The notes: generated by a model from the letters alone, not told the origin. DNA of 41,959 nucleotides from Saprospira grandis DSM 2844 (GCA_945888475.1 CAMDAB010000016.1:1-41959); one strand, 5' to 3'; counted from the stretch's first letter, positions 1-7,709 are shown. Numbers and translations are program-made.

Positions 1-966
1 GGCATGTCTATGGATGATGTAAAAGTGCATCGCAATTCTGCAAAACCGGCCCAATTGCAAGCGCATGCCTATGCCCAAGGAACCGATATTCACCTGGGTC
101 CCGGGCAGGAAAAACACTTGCCGCATGAATTGGGACATGTGGTACAACAAAAAGAAGGCAGGGTTAAGCCTACCATGCAAATGATGGGCAAAGTAGATGT
201 GAATGATGATACAGGATTGGAAAAGGAAGCGGATGTGATGGGTGCAGAGGCGCTTCAGATGAAAAACACAATAGCTTATTCCCCTACTAATCAAATAAAT
301 ACAAATAATAATTCGAAAGAATCTTTACATAAAAAAACCATTAAGAGTGGTGTTTCTCAATTCGTACTTCAACGTGTTGTGAAGAGCCCCACTATGACAG
401 GCACTGATAAAGCTGATAAAGTAAAGCTCGAACTTAATGCTGGAGACCGTCCGCAGCAAGGCGCTCCTACAACAGGAACAGAAACTATCGCAGGTATAAA
501 TGCAGTGAAAGAAATGAATTTAACCACGAATAAAAAATTCGGTTTCGTTAGATTCCATGTACTAAATGCTGACAACGGCGGAAAACCTGAGCCAGGAAAC
601 CTTACTTCAGCAACAAGGCTTGCAAATCATAATAAAAAATGGAAGGATTTCGAAAAAGATGAAAATAATTTGATTCCTCCAGGCACTGAAGTTTCAAAAA
701 AAACAGTTTTTGATGCAGAAATAGAATATTATCCTGATAACAATGTGACTTATTCAGGACATAAAAAATTAGTTGATTTAAACGATGCTGATTTTCCATC
801 TGAAATTAAGGCAAAAATCCTTGTAGACGGTAAAAATGAGGCTCAAGTAAACCTCAATGGTGAAAATGACGGACTGATTAAAATGAGTGATACAGTAATT
901 CCATATTTCCAAAAATTAAGCGATGTGACTGTTGCTGAGAAACCTTCAAAGAAACAAAAAACATAA
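1..966 (+). CDS. DUF4157 (eCIS core domain) protein with nuclease-like C-terminus, 5' partial
   Basis: The reading frame is open to the window edge, so the N-terminus is missing; the first visible residues already lie inside the domain. Numbering from the ATG at base 4, the metalloprotease-like HELGH motif of DUF4157 sits at residues 41-45, followed by VVQQ. A low-complexity linker (about 85-120) leads to a separate C-terminal region. There, residues 185-201 (HVLNADNGG, then GNLT) resemble the HLLND-GPG-NLTP signature common in C-terminal toxin domains of the DNA/RNA non-specific endonuclease type. DUF4157 is known from effectors and cargo of extracellular contractile injection systems and from polymorphic toxins. 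My reading is an exported or injected effector with a variable nuclease-like tail. The usual motif is HLLND and here it is HVLNA, so activity is uncertain. No injection-system genes are visible downstream. Confidence 0.75.
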   Translation, partial: GMSMDDVKVHRNSAKPAQLQAHAYAQGTDIHLGPGQEKHLPHELGHVVQQKEGRVKPTMQMMGKVDVNDDTGLEKEADVMGAEALQMKNTIAYSPTNQINTNNNSKESLHKKTIKSGVSQFVLQRVVKSPTMTGTDKADKVKLELNAGDRPQQGAPTTGTETIAGINAVKEMNLTTNKKFGFVRFHVLNADNGGKPEPGNLTSATRLANHNKKWKDFEKDENNLIPPGTEVSKKTVFDAEIEYYPDNNVTYSGHKKLVDLNDADFPSEIKAKILVDGKNEAQVNLNGENDGLIKMSDTVIPYFQKLSDVTVAEKPSKKQKT

Positions 967-1146
967 GTCTAACCCATATTAGTGACGAATTTAAAAAATA
1001 AAGCACATAAAATTGATGCTTTACTCCAATCAATAGATTCGAAAACCCGCTCTTCCCTTTCCAAAAACCAAAATAACGGATTGTCATAGCAGAAATTGCA
1101 AACAAAAGGCGAGCGATTAAAATCTAGCTATCTTACGAAGATTAGA

Positions 1147-1235
1147 CTCATTCACACAGATATTTTAGTGGTCAATACTGATTTCCACGGTTAACTACGT
1201 TAATTCTGATATTCACGGATTGACCGACTTGGCTA
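1147..1235 (+). repeat. Dispersed repeat family 1 (CACAGAT block), copy 1
   Basis: A segment of about 89 bases that recurs in the same orientation at 41626-41715. Shared landmarks in order are TTCACACAGAT, TTTTAGTGGTCAATAC, TTAACTACGTT and GATTGACCGACTTGGCTA. The ends match closely and the centre is diverged. It has no coding potential. Confidence 0.8.
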
Positions 1236-1297
1236 GTAAGACTTTGTGGCCCTCTGTGTATGACTTTGTGTGCTTTGTGGTAAAAATACATTGTGCA

Positions 1298-1365
1298 GCG
1301 GCATTAAAATACCGCGCTCCGTTGGTATTGTTTTTTCACAAAGGTTAAAACCGTTTGGAAAAAAT
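1298..1365 (+). repeat. Dispersed repeat family 2 (GCGGCATTAAAATACCGC), copy 1
   Basis: It begins with GCGGCATTAAAATACCGC, whose GCGG and CCGC ends can pair, and ends with CACAAAGG followed by CCGTTTGGAAAAA. Two further copies lie in tandem at 41412-41550 in the same orientation. It is non-coding. Confidence 0.8.
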
Positions 1366-1457
1366 TCGTTGAATTTAAAGTGGACATCTGTGGTGAAATT
1401 ACGATGGGCTGGTCCTCTTCACTAATAGCAATCACTAGCGGAATTGATTTTGTCCGT

Positions 1458-1529
1458 CCCCATCGGGGTCAAATATTGGTAACAGACACTTTAGTGACTG
1501 TGCCACGACCCCGTCAGGTGGCCGTACAC
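1458..1529 (+). repeat. Dispersed repeat family 3 (GGGGTCAAATATTGG), copy 1
   Basis: Contains CCCCATCGGGG (a small inverted repeat), then TCAAATATTGGTAACAG, then CGACCCCGTCAGGTGG and a GTACAC end. An inverted copy lies at 4702-4799 and a truncated direct copy at 41759-41811. Its spurious translation is conserved between copies, which shows the DNA, not a protein, is what is repeated. Confidence 0.8.
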
Positions 1530-1891
1530 ATCAGTACCGATCTTTTCATTAGCAGCGACCAAAAAGCCAATTTTAATAAAATTCCCACCGTTATTGGTAT
1601 TATATAATTGCAATACACTATATTTATGGCTGATAATTTTTAGCTGTGGGTATTGATTTTTAAATTAGTTTTGTAAAAAACTAATTACGATAATTGCGCA
1701 ATTATTTAAGGGTAGCATTTGACCTTTTTACAAAAAGCTATGTACAAAAAGTCTTAATAATTGGTAGTTTTTTAATGGAAACCACATAAAAAACGAAACC
1801 CACTAGTTTGAATTACTTCAGGGACTAATGGGAATAAGATGGCACAAAGATAAAACAAAATTTTATAAAAGAAAACAAAATCAATAAAATA

Positions 1892-2219
1892 ATGAAATAT
1901 AGCGACTTTGCCAAAGTAATGACAAACGCACGAATGAACCGCTTTTTTTTTGGCATGTGATGGCAATACTCGAAAGTCAATGACACTTTACAGAAAGAAT
2001 TTACAACTTACACAAGAGCTGTTTACCGTTATAGGTTGCTTTGAAGTAGCATTGAGAAATGTCATAGATACAGCTGTTAGTAATTCTTTAGGTAATGATT
2101 GGTTGAGAGAATCCGCTTCTTCCGGTGGAATATTTGATAGTCCAAAATGCCGTTTTACAAGAGATAACATTAATGATGCTATAAATAAATTACATAATTA
2201 TAGTCATATTACAACCTAA
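1892..2219 (+). pseudogene. Abi-family (abortive infection) protein, frameshifted and truncated
   Basis: Starting at the ATG at 1892 the frame reads MKYSDFAKVMTNARMNRFF and then stops shortly after a run of nine T (1943-1951). If one T is removed, the frame continues into LACDGNTRKSMTLYRKNLQ and onward to NDWLRESASSGGIFD, which is the N-terminal half of Bacteroidota Abi-like proteins (Abi_2-like, used in phage abortive infection). The protein then ends at 2219, far short of the usual length, where sequence from a different gene begins. I therefore call it a remnant with a +1 slip in a homopolymer plus loss of the C-terminal half. The poly-T slip could alternatively be a sequencing error or a phase-variable tract, but the truncation makes function unlikely. 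Confidence 0.7.
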
Positions 2220-2649
2220 AGGCAAAGGAAAAGGTACTTACTATTTAGCTGGAAAAATATTAAAATCTGCGATTGAAAATTTAAATGCACAACCTCAGGA
2301 TTTAAGTGCACTAGCTCAGGATTTAAGTGCACCAGCTCAGGATTTAAGTGCACTAGCTCAGGATTTAAGTGTTGCGCATAATATTGAAATGGCACTTCTG
2401 TTTATCATTCAAAAAATTGAGTTGTTGAATCAAAGAGAGCATGACGCGGAAAAAATAAAGGAAATAATTTTTGATCTATGCAAATTAAAGCCTTTAAAAG
2501 CTGTAGAAATAGCAGCTTACTTTAAAAAAGGAGAAAGTTATATTAAACGAAAATATATACGCGAAATGATTAAAGATAAAAAACTTACCTATTTATATCC
2601 CGAAATGTTAAATCATCCCGAACAAGCATATCTAAGCACAGAAAACTAA
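2185..2649 (+). pseudogene. C-terminal remnant of an AlbA_2-type ATP/DNA-binding protein
   Basis: An open frame without a good start runs through LQPKGKGKGTYYLAGKIL, the typical end of the AlbA_2/ATPase part of RecG-C-like putative transcriptional regulators. It continues through a heptapeptide-repeat linker and a C-terminal winged-helix-like segment (KPLKAVEIAAYFKKGESYIK, later LYPEMLNHPEQAYLST). The N-terminal AlbA_2 and GHKL-like parts are absent: the frame joins the Abi remnant at about 2200-2215. The ATG at 2389 could only express the last 86 residues. The likely history is a deletion fusing two accessory genes. The family assignment rests on motif memory and is fairly secure for the KGKGKGTYY end. 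Confidence 0.65.
2293..2376 (+). repeat. Four tandem 21-bp units inside the AlbA_2 remnant
   Basis: Four units of 21 bases (2293-2313, 2314-2334, 2335-2355, 2356-2376) built on GCTCAGGATTTAAGTGCA encode PQDLSAL, AQDLSAP, AQDLSAL and AQDLSVA. Units two and three differ at one position. The repeat is in frame and forms the linker between the two domains; unit number probably varies between strains. Confidence 0.9.
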
Positions 2650-2850
2650 ATACAAATGAAAACCATGTTTGAAATTAATATTATCAACTAATTCTCCTAA
2701 TCAAAAAAGTTTAAAAATGAAATTCAGAAACAATAAATAGGATTAAAGTATGGACAATAAACTTTCCGAAAACAATTTATTCATAAAAATTACAGCTGCA
2801 CCAAAACAAAGATTTAAACGCTTCATTTTCAGAATCCAACAAAATCCAAC

Positions 2851-3639
2851 ATGAAACTCAAACTATATCAAATTGACGCCTTCACCGACCGTATTTTTGG
2901 AGGGAATCCAGCCTGCGTAGTACCGCTCGAGGACTGGTTGCCCGAGGAAATTATGCTGAAAATTGCCAAAGAGAACGCCGTTGCAGAAACAGCTTTTTTT
3001 GTTGACAAAGGAGCAAAAATTCATTTGCGCTGGTTTACCCCGGATATTGAAATGGATTTGTGCGGACATGCTACGCTAGCGAGCGCGCATTGTTTGGCCA
3101 CGATACTTGGCTATGCGCAGGATGAAATTGTCTTTGAAACGATCAGCGGCGATTTGATTGTAATAGTTGAAAATGGGCAGTACAAAATGGACTTTCCATC
3201 GAGAATGCCAATAGCGGCGAGCCTGGCACCCAACATTTCAGCATCATTAAATATTCAACCCAAAGAAGTGCTGCAATCGAGGGATTATGTGCTGGTCTAT
3301 GAAAACGAAACAGCGATCAGAAATATACAAATTGACCGACAGTTATTTGACCAGATAAATCTTGGTCCCGGTGGTGTAATTGTAACCGCAATTGGCGACA
3401 ATTGTGATTTTGTTTCAAGATTTTTTACACCGCAGGCTACCATTTTAGAAGACCCTGTAACCGGTTCGGCACATTGTTCTTTAATTCCTTTTTGGGCTCA
3501 AAGACTTAATAAAAAGCTACTCTATGCGCAACAAGTATCAGAGCGAATGGGCAAACTCTATTGTGAAGACAAAGGAGAGCGCGTTATCATTGGCGGGCAG
3601 GCAAAGACTTATTCTATTGGGGAATGCTGGATAGCATAA
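2851..3639 (+). CDS. PhzF-family isomerase/epimerase-like protein
   Basis: A full-length PhzF-fold protein of 262 residues, the normal size. The N-terminus (QIDAFTDRIFGGNPACVVPL) is the family signature. The catalytic glutamate equivalent is E46 in AETAFF, and the second-half signature DPVTGSAHC is at residues 201-209. PhzF in phenazine synthesis isomerises dihydro-hydroxyanthranilate; most bacterial homologues, including this one with no phenazine genes nearby, have no assigned substrate. It is cytoplasmic. The next gene follows after 36 bases, so the two may be co-transcribed. The family is sure; the reaction is unknown. Confidence 0.9.
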   Translation: MKLKLYQIDAFTDRIFGGNPACVVPLEDWLPEEIMLKIAKENAVAETAFFVDKGAKIHLRWFTPDIEMDLCGHATLASAHCLATILGYAQDEIVFETISGDLIVIVENGQYKMDFPSRMPIAASLAPNISASLNIQPKEVLQSRDYVLVYENETAIRNIQIDRQLFDQINLGPGGVIVTAIGDNCDFVSRFFTPQATILEDPVTGSAHCSLIPFWAQRLNKKLLYAQQVSERMGKLYCEDKGERVIIGGQAKTYSIGECWIA

Positions 3640-3675
3640 AAACTAAGTAATAGTAGGCATTATAACAACAAGGAC

Positions 3676-4293
3676 ATGGACAAAGATTATAGCATAGATG
3701 ATATTCAAGCCTTATCCCCTGCCGAGAGCATCAGACTCAGGCCTCGTTTATATTTCAACAAATGCTTTAGCGAAGGGACTTTGGATGCTTTGCCATTTGA
3801 GCTCCTCTGCCATGCATTTGACGAGTATTTCGATGGAAGCTGTAAGTCCGTAGAAATATCTGTAAGTCAGGATTCCTTCTGTGTGCACTACGATGCTGGG
3901 ATCTCATTAGCGCCCAAATATGAAAATGACCCCCAAAGCATAGCGGAGCTTATCATGACCCAAATTGCTGCCTGTAAACATGAAAAAAAACATTTATCGG
4001 TAGGAGCAGAATTCTGCAATTTGGGAATGGCCACTATTAATTTTGCTGCTGAACGCTGTGAACTGGAGACCGTTTTTAATCACAAAAAAGGACAATTTGT
4101 TTTTGAAAATGGCAAAACCATATCGAGCATTATTGAAGCTGTCGAAAACGAAACTGATTATAGCAGAATTTACCTTAAACCTGACAAATCGCTCTTCGAA
4201 AATCTGCCACTGACACTGGAAGGCATCCGTGAAAAAGCTAAACAAGTTGTCTCAAAATTGACAGACTTGAGTATTATTGTGATTAATAAGTAG
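3676..4293 (+). CDS. Orphan GyrB/ParE-like GHKL ATPase-domain protein (divergent)
   Basis: A 205-residue protein whose first 80 residues align by eye with the ATPase domain of DNA gyrase B: IRLRPRLYF matches the VRKRPGMYI region, and FELLCHAFDEYFDG matches FEVVDNAIDEALAG. The general-base glutamate is kept (E42), but the Mg-binding asparagine is histidine (H46). The adenine-contacting aspartate is kept (D73), while the following GRGIP is replaced by AGISL. There is no transducer, TOPRIM or DNA-gate part, and the length is about a third of gyrase B. It follows the PhzF-like gene by 36 bases. It may be a regulatory or inactive nucleotide-binding relative; the function is unknown. The homology call is by motif alignment only. 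Confidence 0.65.
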   Translation: MDKDYSIDDIQALSPAESIRLRPRLYFNKCFSEGTLDALPFELLCHAFDEYFDGSCKSVEISVSQDSFCVHYDAGISLAPKYENDPQSIAELIMTQIAACKHEKKHLSVGAEFCNLGMATINFAAERCELETVFNHKKGQFVFENGKTISSIIEAVENETDYSRIYLKPDKSLFENLPLTLEGIREKAKQVVSKLTDLSIIVINK

Positions 4294-4355
4294 CCCTGCA
4301 AAATAATAATGCCATCTGTGTTTTATGAGCATTTCGAAACACAGATTTTACAGCT

Positions 4356-5103
4356 GAAGGCGGATTTCAACTAAGACAATCCGTTCGTTTTTTACGCAGT
4401 AAAACACCAGTATTTTGAGCATCAAAATCTAGCCCCGATAGCTATCGGGGTCAGTATTGTCCTTTAAATCCGTGTTTAAGAATCTTTTTCAAAACAAAGA
4501 TTCGACGGTAGAAATACGGATACACACAGATATTCTATACTGATTATTTCCTACGGAAGGCGGATTTCAACTAAGACAATCCGATCGTTTTTTACGCAGT
4601 AAAACACCAGTATTTTGAGCATCAAAATCCGCGTGAATCTGTATTGTCCCTTTAAATCCGCGTTTGAAATCTTCTCCAAATAGATAGGTTTCGGCAATTT
4701 TGTGTACGACCACCTGACGGGGTCGGGTCACAGTCAGCATGCTGTCTGTTACCAATATTTGACCCCGAATGGGGTCGTTCAAAATCCTTTGGATTTTTCG
4801 CCATTTCGCTGTGTTAGATTTTTAAAACCTTGTTTATGTTGTTTTCAAAACACATATTTACAGCTGAAGTCGGATTTCAAGTTTGACAATCTGTTTGTTT
4901 TTTACGCAGTAATTGAACATCAGCTTCGGAGAAGCCCAACATCCCTAGCACCAGAGGTGAGATAAGATATCAAGCTTCAGAGAAGCGAAACGTTTCATTT
5001 GTTTGAATGCAAAAAAGGTAACCGAAGCATCCTAAATACTGATTATTTCCTACGGAAGGCGGATTTCCAGTTTGAAAATCTGTTTGTTTTACAAAGTAAA
5101 ATA
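4356..5103 (+). repeat. Four direct copies of a GAAGGCGGATTTC repeat
   Basis: Copies at 4356-4429 and 4556-4629 are 74 bases long, exactly 200 bases apart, and differ at one base (CCGTTCG against CCGATCG). Two diverged, shorter copies lie at 4866-4911 and 5055-5103. Copies two and four are both preceded by TACTGATTATTTCCTACG, and copies one and three by TTTACAGCTGAAG, so the larger unit alternates. It is non-coding. Confidence 0.85.
4702..4799 (-). repeat. Dispersed repeat family 3, inverted copy
   Basis: Read on the minus strand it gives AAAATCCAAAGGATTTTG, then CCCCATTCGGGGTC, AAATATTGGTAACAGAC, CGACCCCGTCAGGTGG and GTACAC. These are the same parts in the same order as at 1458-1529 and 41759-41811. 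Both the AAAATCC/GGATTTT pair and the CCCC/GGGG pair can form hairpins, a REP-like layout. Confidence 0.8.
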
Positions 5104-5170
5104 CCTACAAGCTGTCGATGTAAAAAAAGACCTTTTTTAACCCTTGATTCTCATTCTTAATAATAATGTA

Positions 5171-5178
5171 TATCTTTG
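5171..5178 (+). promoter_or_regulatory. Bacteroidota -7 box (TATCTTTG)
   Basis: An exact match to TAnnTTTG about 98 bases before the papain-like peptidase gene. No clear TTTG is seen at the usual 19-20 base spacing upstream, so only the -7 element is supported. Confidence 0.5.
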
Positions 5179-5275
5179 TTAAGATTTAAAAAACATTTAG
5201 ATTTTTCTTTTTCAATAAAAAAATGATCTTCACCGAACTATAAATTCGACATTAATTTAACCATAAAATTAAAAG

Positions 5276-5845
5276 ATGAAAAAAGGAATATTAACATCTG
5301 TTCTTCTGGTTTACCTTATAAATTTTTCTTTCGGTCAATTTCAACAAACCATACCACGACCAGTCGACTTAGGCATTCAAAACATTCCACAACAAACAGA
5401 TAGTTGGTGCTGGGCCGCTACCGCACAACAAGTTATATACTGGTTAAGGGGCAACACCCCACCCCAATGCCAACTCGTTGCAAATGCATTTAACGCAAAT
5501 GTTCAATATTGCTGTAACAATCCACAAGCATGCAATTCGCCTGGTTATATGCAGCAAATACAATCGCTTATTTTGGCTTATGGTGGGCGCTATTCTACAA
5601 TTTCACCTCCTGCCAACGAAATGGCCGTTTATCAAACTTTATCACAAGGCAAGGCTATTGTGCTTTTCTTACAGACAACACCCTATGTAGGACATTTTGT
5701 TATCGTGCGTGGAATGGAATGGGTCCCGACACAGTTTGGTTATCAGGCGGTACTTTACATAAATGACCCTATGTCATATTACACGCAGCCTATACCCTTT
5801 AATCAGCTTCTAAGTATTTGGAGAGCAGCAATTGTGGTTTACTAA
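5276..5845 (+). CDS. Secreted papain-like (AvrRpt2/C39-like) cysteine peptidase
   Basis: A 189-residue protein with a clear Sec signal peptide (about residues 1-20, ending FSFGQ). The mature part matches the papain-like fold of the AvrRpt2/C39-like group. IPQQTDSWCWAATAQQ carries the nucleophile C45 after the oxyanion-hole glutamine, H140 lies in YVGHFVIVRGM, and N163/D164 in YINDPM is the third catalytic position. Extra cysteines (C65, C79, C80, C86) suggest disulfides outside the cytoplasm. It is probably active in the periplasm or outside the cell; the substrate is unknown. It precedes the LRR/WG gene by 42 bases in the same direction, so they likely share a transcript. Confidence 0.8.
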   Translation: MKKGILTSVLLVYLINFSFGQFQQTIPRPVDLGIQNIPQQTDSWCWAATAQQVIYWLRGNTPPQCQLVANAFNANVQYCCNNPQACNSPGYMQQIQSLILAYGGRYSTISPPANEMAVYQTLSQGKAIVLFLQTTPYVGHFVIVRGMEWVPTQFGYQAVLYINDPMSYYTQPIPFNQLLSIWRAAIVVY

Positions 5846-5887
5846 TAATTTCGAAACTGCAAAAAAAGCAATTACAACATACCTATC

Positions 5888-7336
5888 ATGAAAAAATCCC
5901 ACTTAAATTTTTACCTGACTTCCCTCCTATTTCTATTCACTAGTTCCCTATTGCTGGGACAGGTAAATTCTGAAACAGACGAAAATCGAGAAAAAGTTTA
6001 CTATTCATTAAAAGAGGCTGTTTTGAATGCCGATAAGGTATATCAACTCGACTTGAGCAGTGGTGATCTTGTCGAATTTCCCAAAGAGATTTTAAAATTT
6101 AAAAATTTAGAATACCTGAATTTAGCAAGCAATCAGTTGAGCACTATACCTGCTCAAATAAAAAAATTGCGCAACTTGAAGGAACTTATTATTTATTACA
6201 ACAAGCTAAAAAGCCTCCCGCTTGAAGTTTTTGAATTAAAAAACTTAGAAAAATTAAGCCTTTCCGCCAATGATTTGAGCCAGATTCCAAATAAAATCGG
6301 CAATTTGAAAAAACTTAAACAATTGGAAATTTCGGGAAATAGTAGACTCAAATCGCTGCCTGAATGCATTTGGAATTTAAACCTCGAAGTATTAAATTTT
6401 GATAATGAACTTGTGGACGATTTGCCTAAAGGATTTCTCGACTCAAAAACTATAAACTTTAGTACATCGAAATACGGCCCTTATGTAGTTGGAGAATTAT
6501 CTGAGGGCAAAAGGATTCTTTGCAAAAATGGCAAAATGGGTGTCATTGAGTCAAGCAGAAAAATAGTCATGACAGATTACGACTGTTTGGAAAACTCATT
6601 CGGAGGAACATACCTGCCAAAATTCCATAATGGAAGGTGCTTCATGTATCGAATAACAGATGATTACATGAAAATGATAGGCATTATGGATGCCAATTAT
6701 AAAATTATTGAAAATCCCGATTACTTCTACCCGGGCTTTTATTGTAACGATTATTTCGATTACAAAAATGGATTATATCCACTCATCAATAAATATGGCG
6801 GAGCGGATAATGCTATGAATTGGGTTTTCATAGATAGCATGGGCAATAAAGTATTCGAATGCAATTATAGTTTTGGGGGTTGTATGGCAGCTTGTTTGAA
6901 TCTGCCTGAATTTTCGGAAGACTTTTGCGCTTTCGAAAATAAAGAAAATAAATATGGCTATCTCAATACATTGGGAAAGGTTGTCATTCCGCCAGTCTAT
7001 TATGGCGCTTCAAATTTCTCGGAAGGAATAGCCTGTGTGATTGAAAGCAAAGACCCAAAACATTTTTATTTTTCTTTTATCAACAAGCAGGGAAAAAAGG
7101 TCTTTGATAAAAGCTTCGACATTCGCCCTTTTGTAATGCCTTATGGTGTCAAGGATGAAGACGATTACGACCAAACATCTTTTATGGTTCATTATGAAGT
7201 AAATTGCAAAATGCGAGGCGAAACCTTTTTCAAAAATGGTCTTTGTAAAATCAGTTTTTGGGATGCTAAAGCAGAGCAGGAAGTAATGGCAGTAATCAAT
7301 ACGAAAGGGGAAGTGGTTAAATATATTGAGGAATAG
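5888..7336 (+). CDS. Exported leucine-rich-repeat and WG-repeat protein
   Basis: A 482-residue protein with a signal peptide (about 1-25, ending LLLGQ, no lipobox cysteine). Residues about 50-175 are five to six leucine-rich repeats with the LxxLxLxxNxLxxIP pattern (for example LEYLNLASNQLSTIP). From about 195 onward come WG/KWG-type repeats: CKNGKMGVIESSRKIVM, then NKYGYLNTLGKVVIPPVYY and FINKQGKKVF. Both repeat types are protein-binding scaffolds and neither suggests catalysis. It follows the secreted cysteine peptidase by 42 bases, so a functional pairing (inhibitor, receptor or substrate) is possible but is inference. The domain calls are secure; the role is unknown. Confidence 0.8.
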   Translation: MKKSHLNFYLTSLLFLFTSSLLLGQVNSETDENREKVYYSLKEAVLNADKVYQLDLSSGDLVEFPKEILKFKNLEYLNLASNQLSTIPAQIKKLRNLKELIIYYNKLKSLPLEVFELKNLEKLSLSANDLSQIPNKIGNLKKLKQLEISGNSRLKSLPECIWNLNLEVLNFDNELVDDLPKGFLDSKTINFSTSKYGPYVVGELSEGKRILCKNGKMGVIESSRKIVMTDYDCLENSFGGTYLPKFHNGRCFMYRITDDYMKMIGIMDANYKIIENPDYFYPGFYCNDYFDYKNGLYPLINKYGGADNAMNWVFIDSMGNKVFECNYSFGGCMAACLNLPEFSEDFCAFENKENKYGYLNTLGKVVIPPVYYGASNFSEGIACVIESKDPKHFYFSFINKQGKKVFDKSFDIRPFVMPYGVKDEDDYDQTSFMVHYEVNCKMRGETFFKNGLCKISFWDAKAEQEVMAVINTKGEVVKYIEE

Positions 7337-7409
7337 CCTGAAATTGTTGGGCATGAAATGCCGTAGAGGATGTTGTATTATTTTGAGAATTTGAGAATTT
7401 GTGTTATTC

Positions 7410-7709
7410 TTAACAATAAATAAGTTTCTTGGATTTATTTATAGCATTTATAAGAATTGGATTTCTCAAGGTTTGTTCTTCAACTAAATCAACTTTTCTT
7501 ACGAATAAATTTTCTAAATTTTCTTTCAGATCCATATAGTTATCAAAATATTTTGACAAATCGAATGCTTTAAACTTTACCAGTAAATCTACGTCACTTT
7601 GTTCGTTAAAGCTGCTATTCAATGCTGAGCCAAATAGATACATTTTATCTACATTGTATCGAATACAAAGCTGCCTTAAATCGTCCAACTTAATATCAAA
7701 AAATCCCAT
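7410..7709 (-). CDS. MNT-type nucleotidyltransferase, solitary
   Basis: A 99-residue minimal nucleotidyltransferase of the DNA polymerase beta superfamily. It has LFGSALNSSFNEQSDVDLLV with G27, S28 and the metal-binding pair D39 and D41; D74 in RKVDLVEE is the third carboxylate. All catalytic positions are present. Such MNT proteins usually pair with a HEPN-domain toxin and inactivate it by AMPylation. Here no HEPN gene lies on either side: the next gene upstream on this strand is the NamZ/protease block and the downstream side is the convergent LRR gene. It is therefore either an orphan antitoxin or a stand-alone enzyme. Confidence 0.8.
   Translation of the reverse strand: MGFFDIKLDDLRQLCIRYNVDKMYLFGSALNSSFNEQSDVDLLVKFKAFDLSKYFDNYMDLKENLENLFVRKVDLVEEQTLRNPILINAINKSKKLIYC

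Larger units (their letters stand above)
967..1891. other. Gene-free spacer with three dispersed repeats
   Basis: About 925 bases without a credible gene. It holds three repeat segments that recur at the right end of the window (listed separately). A short open frame at 1380-1607 lies across the third repeat, and its peptide (containing RGQILVTD and PRPRQV) is matched by the reverse-strand translation of another repeat copy at 4567-4782, so it reflects repeat sequence rather than a gene. The rest is AT-rich with nothing I recognise. Confidence 0.7.
4294..5275. other. Gene-free, repeat-filled spacer
   Basis: About 980 bases without a gene. It contains four copies of a GCGGATTTCAA repeat and one inverted family-3 repeat (listed separately), a perfect inverted repeat CCCCGATAGCTATCGGGG at 4434-4451, and paired GCTTCGGAGAAGC / GCTTCAGAGAAGC elements near 4923 and 4974. 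A promoter-like box for the next gene lies at 5171-5178. Open frames here (4567-4782 minus and 4702-4965 plus) are translations of the repeats. Confidence 0.7.

Noticed and set aside
1380-1607. 75-residue open frame on the plus strand
   Set aside because: It spans a family-3 repeat; the same peptide pieces appear in the reverse copy at 4567-4782, so DNA repetition explains it.
4567-4965. Open frames on both strands in the spacer (4567-4782 minus, 4702-4965 plus)
   Set aside because: Both are translations of repeat sequence, with no family match, start signal or codon pattern of a gene.
4356-5103. Possible CRISPR array
   Set aside because: Only four copies, irregular spacing (200, 310 and 189 bases), diverged units and no cas genes.
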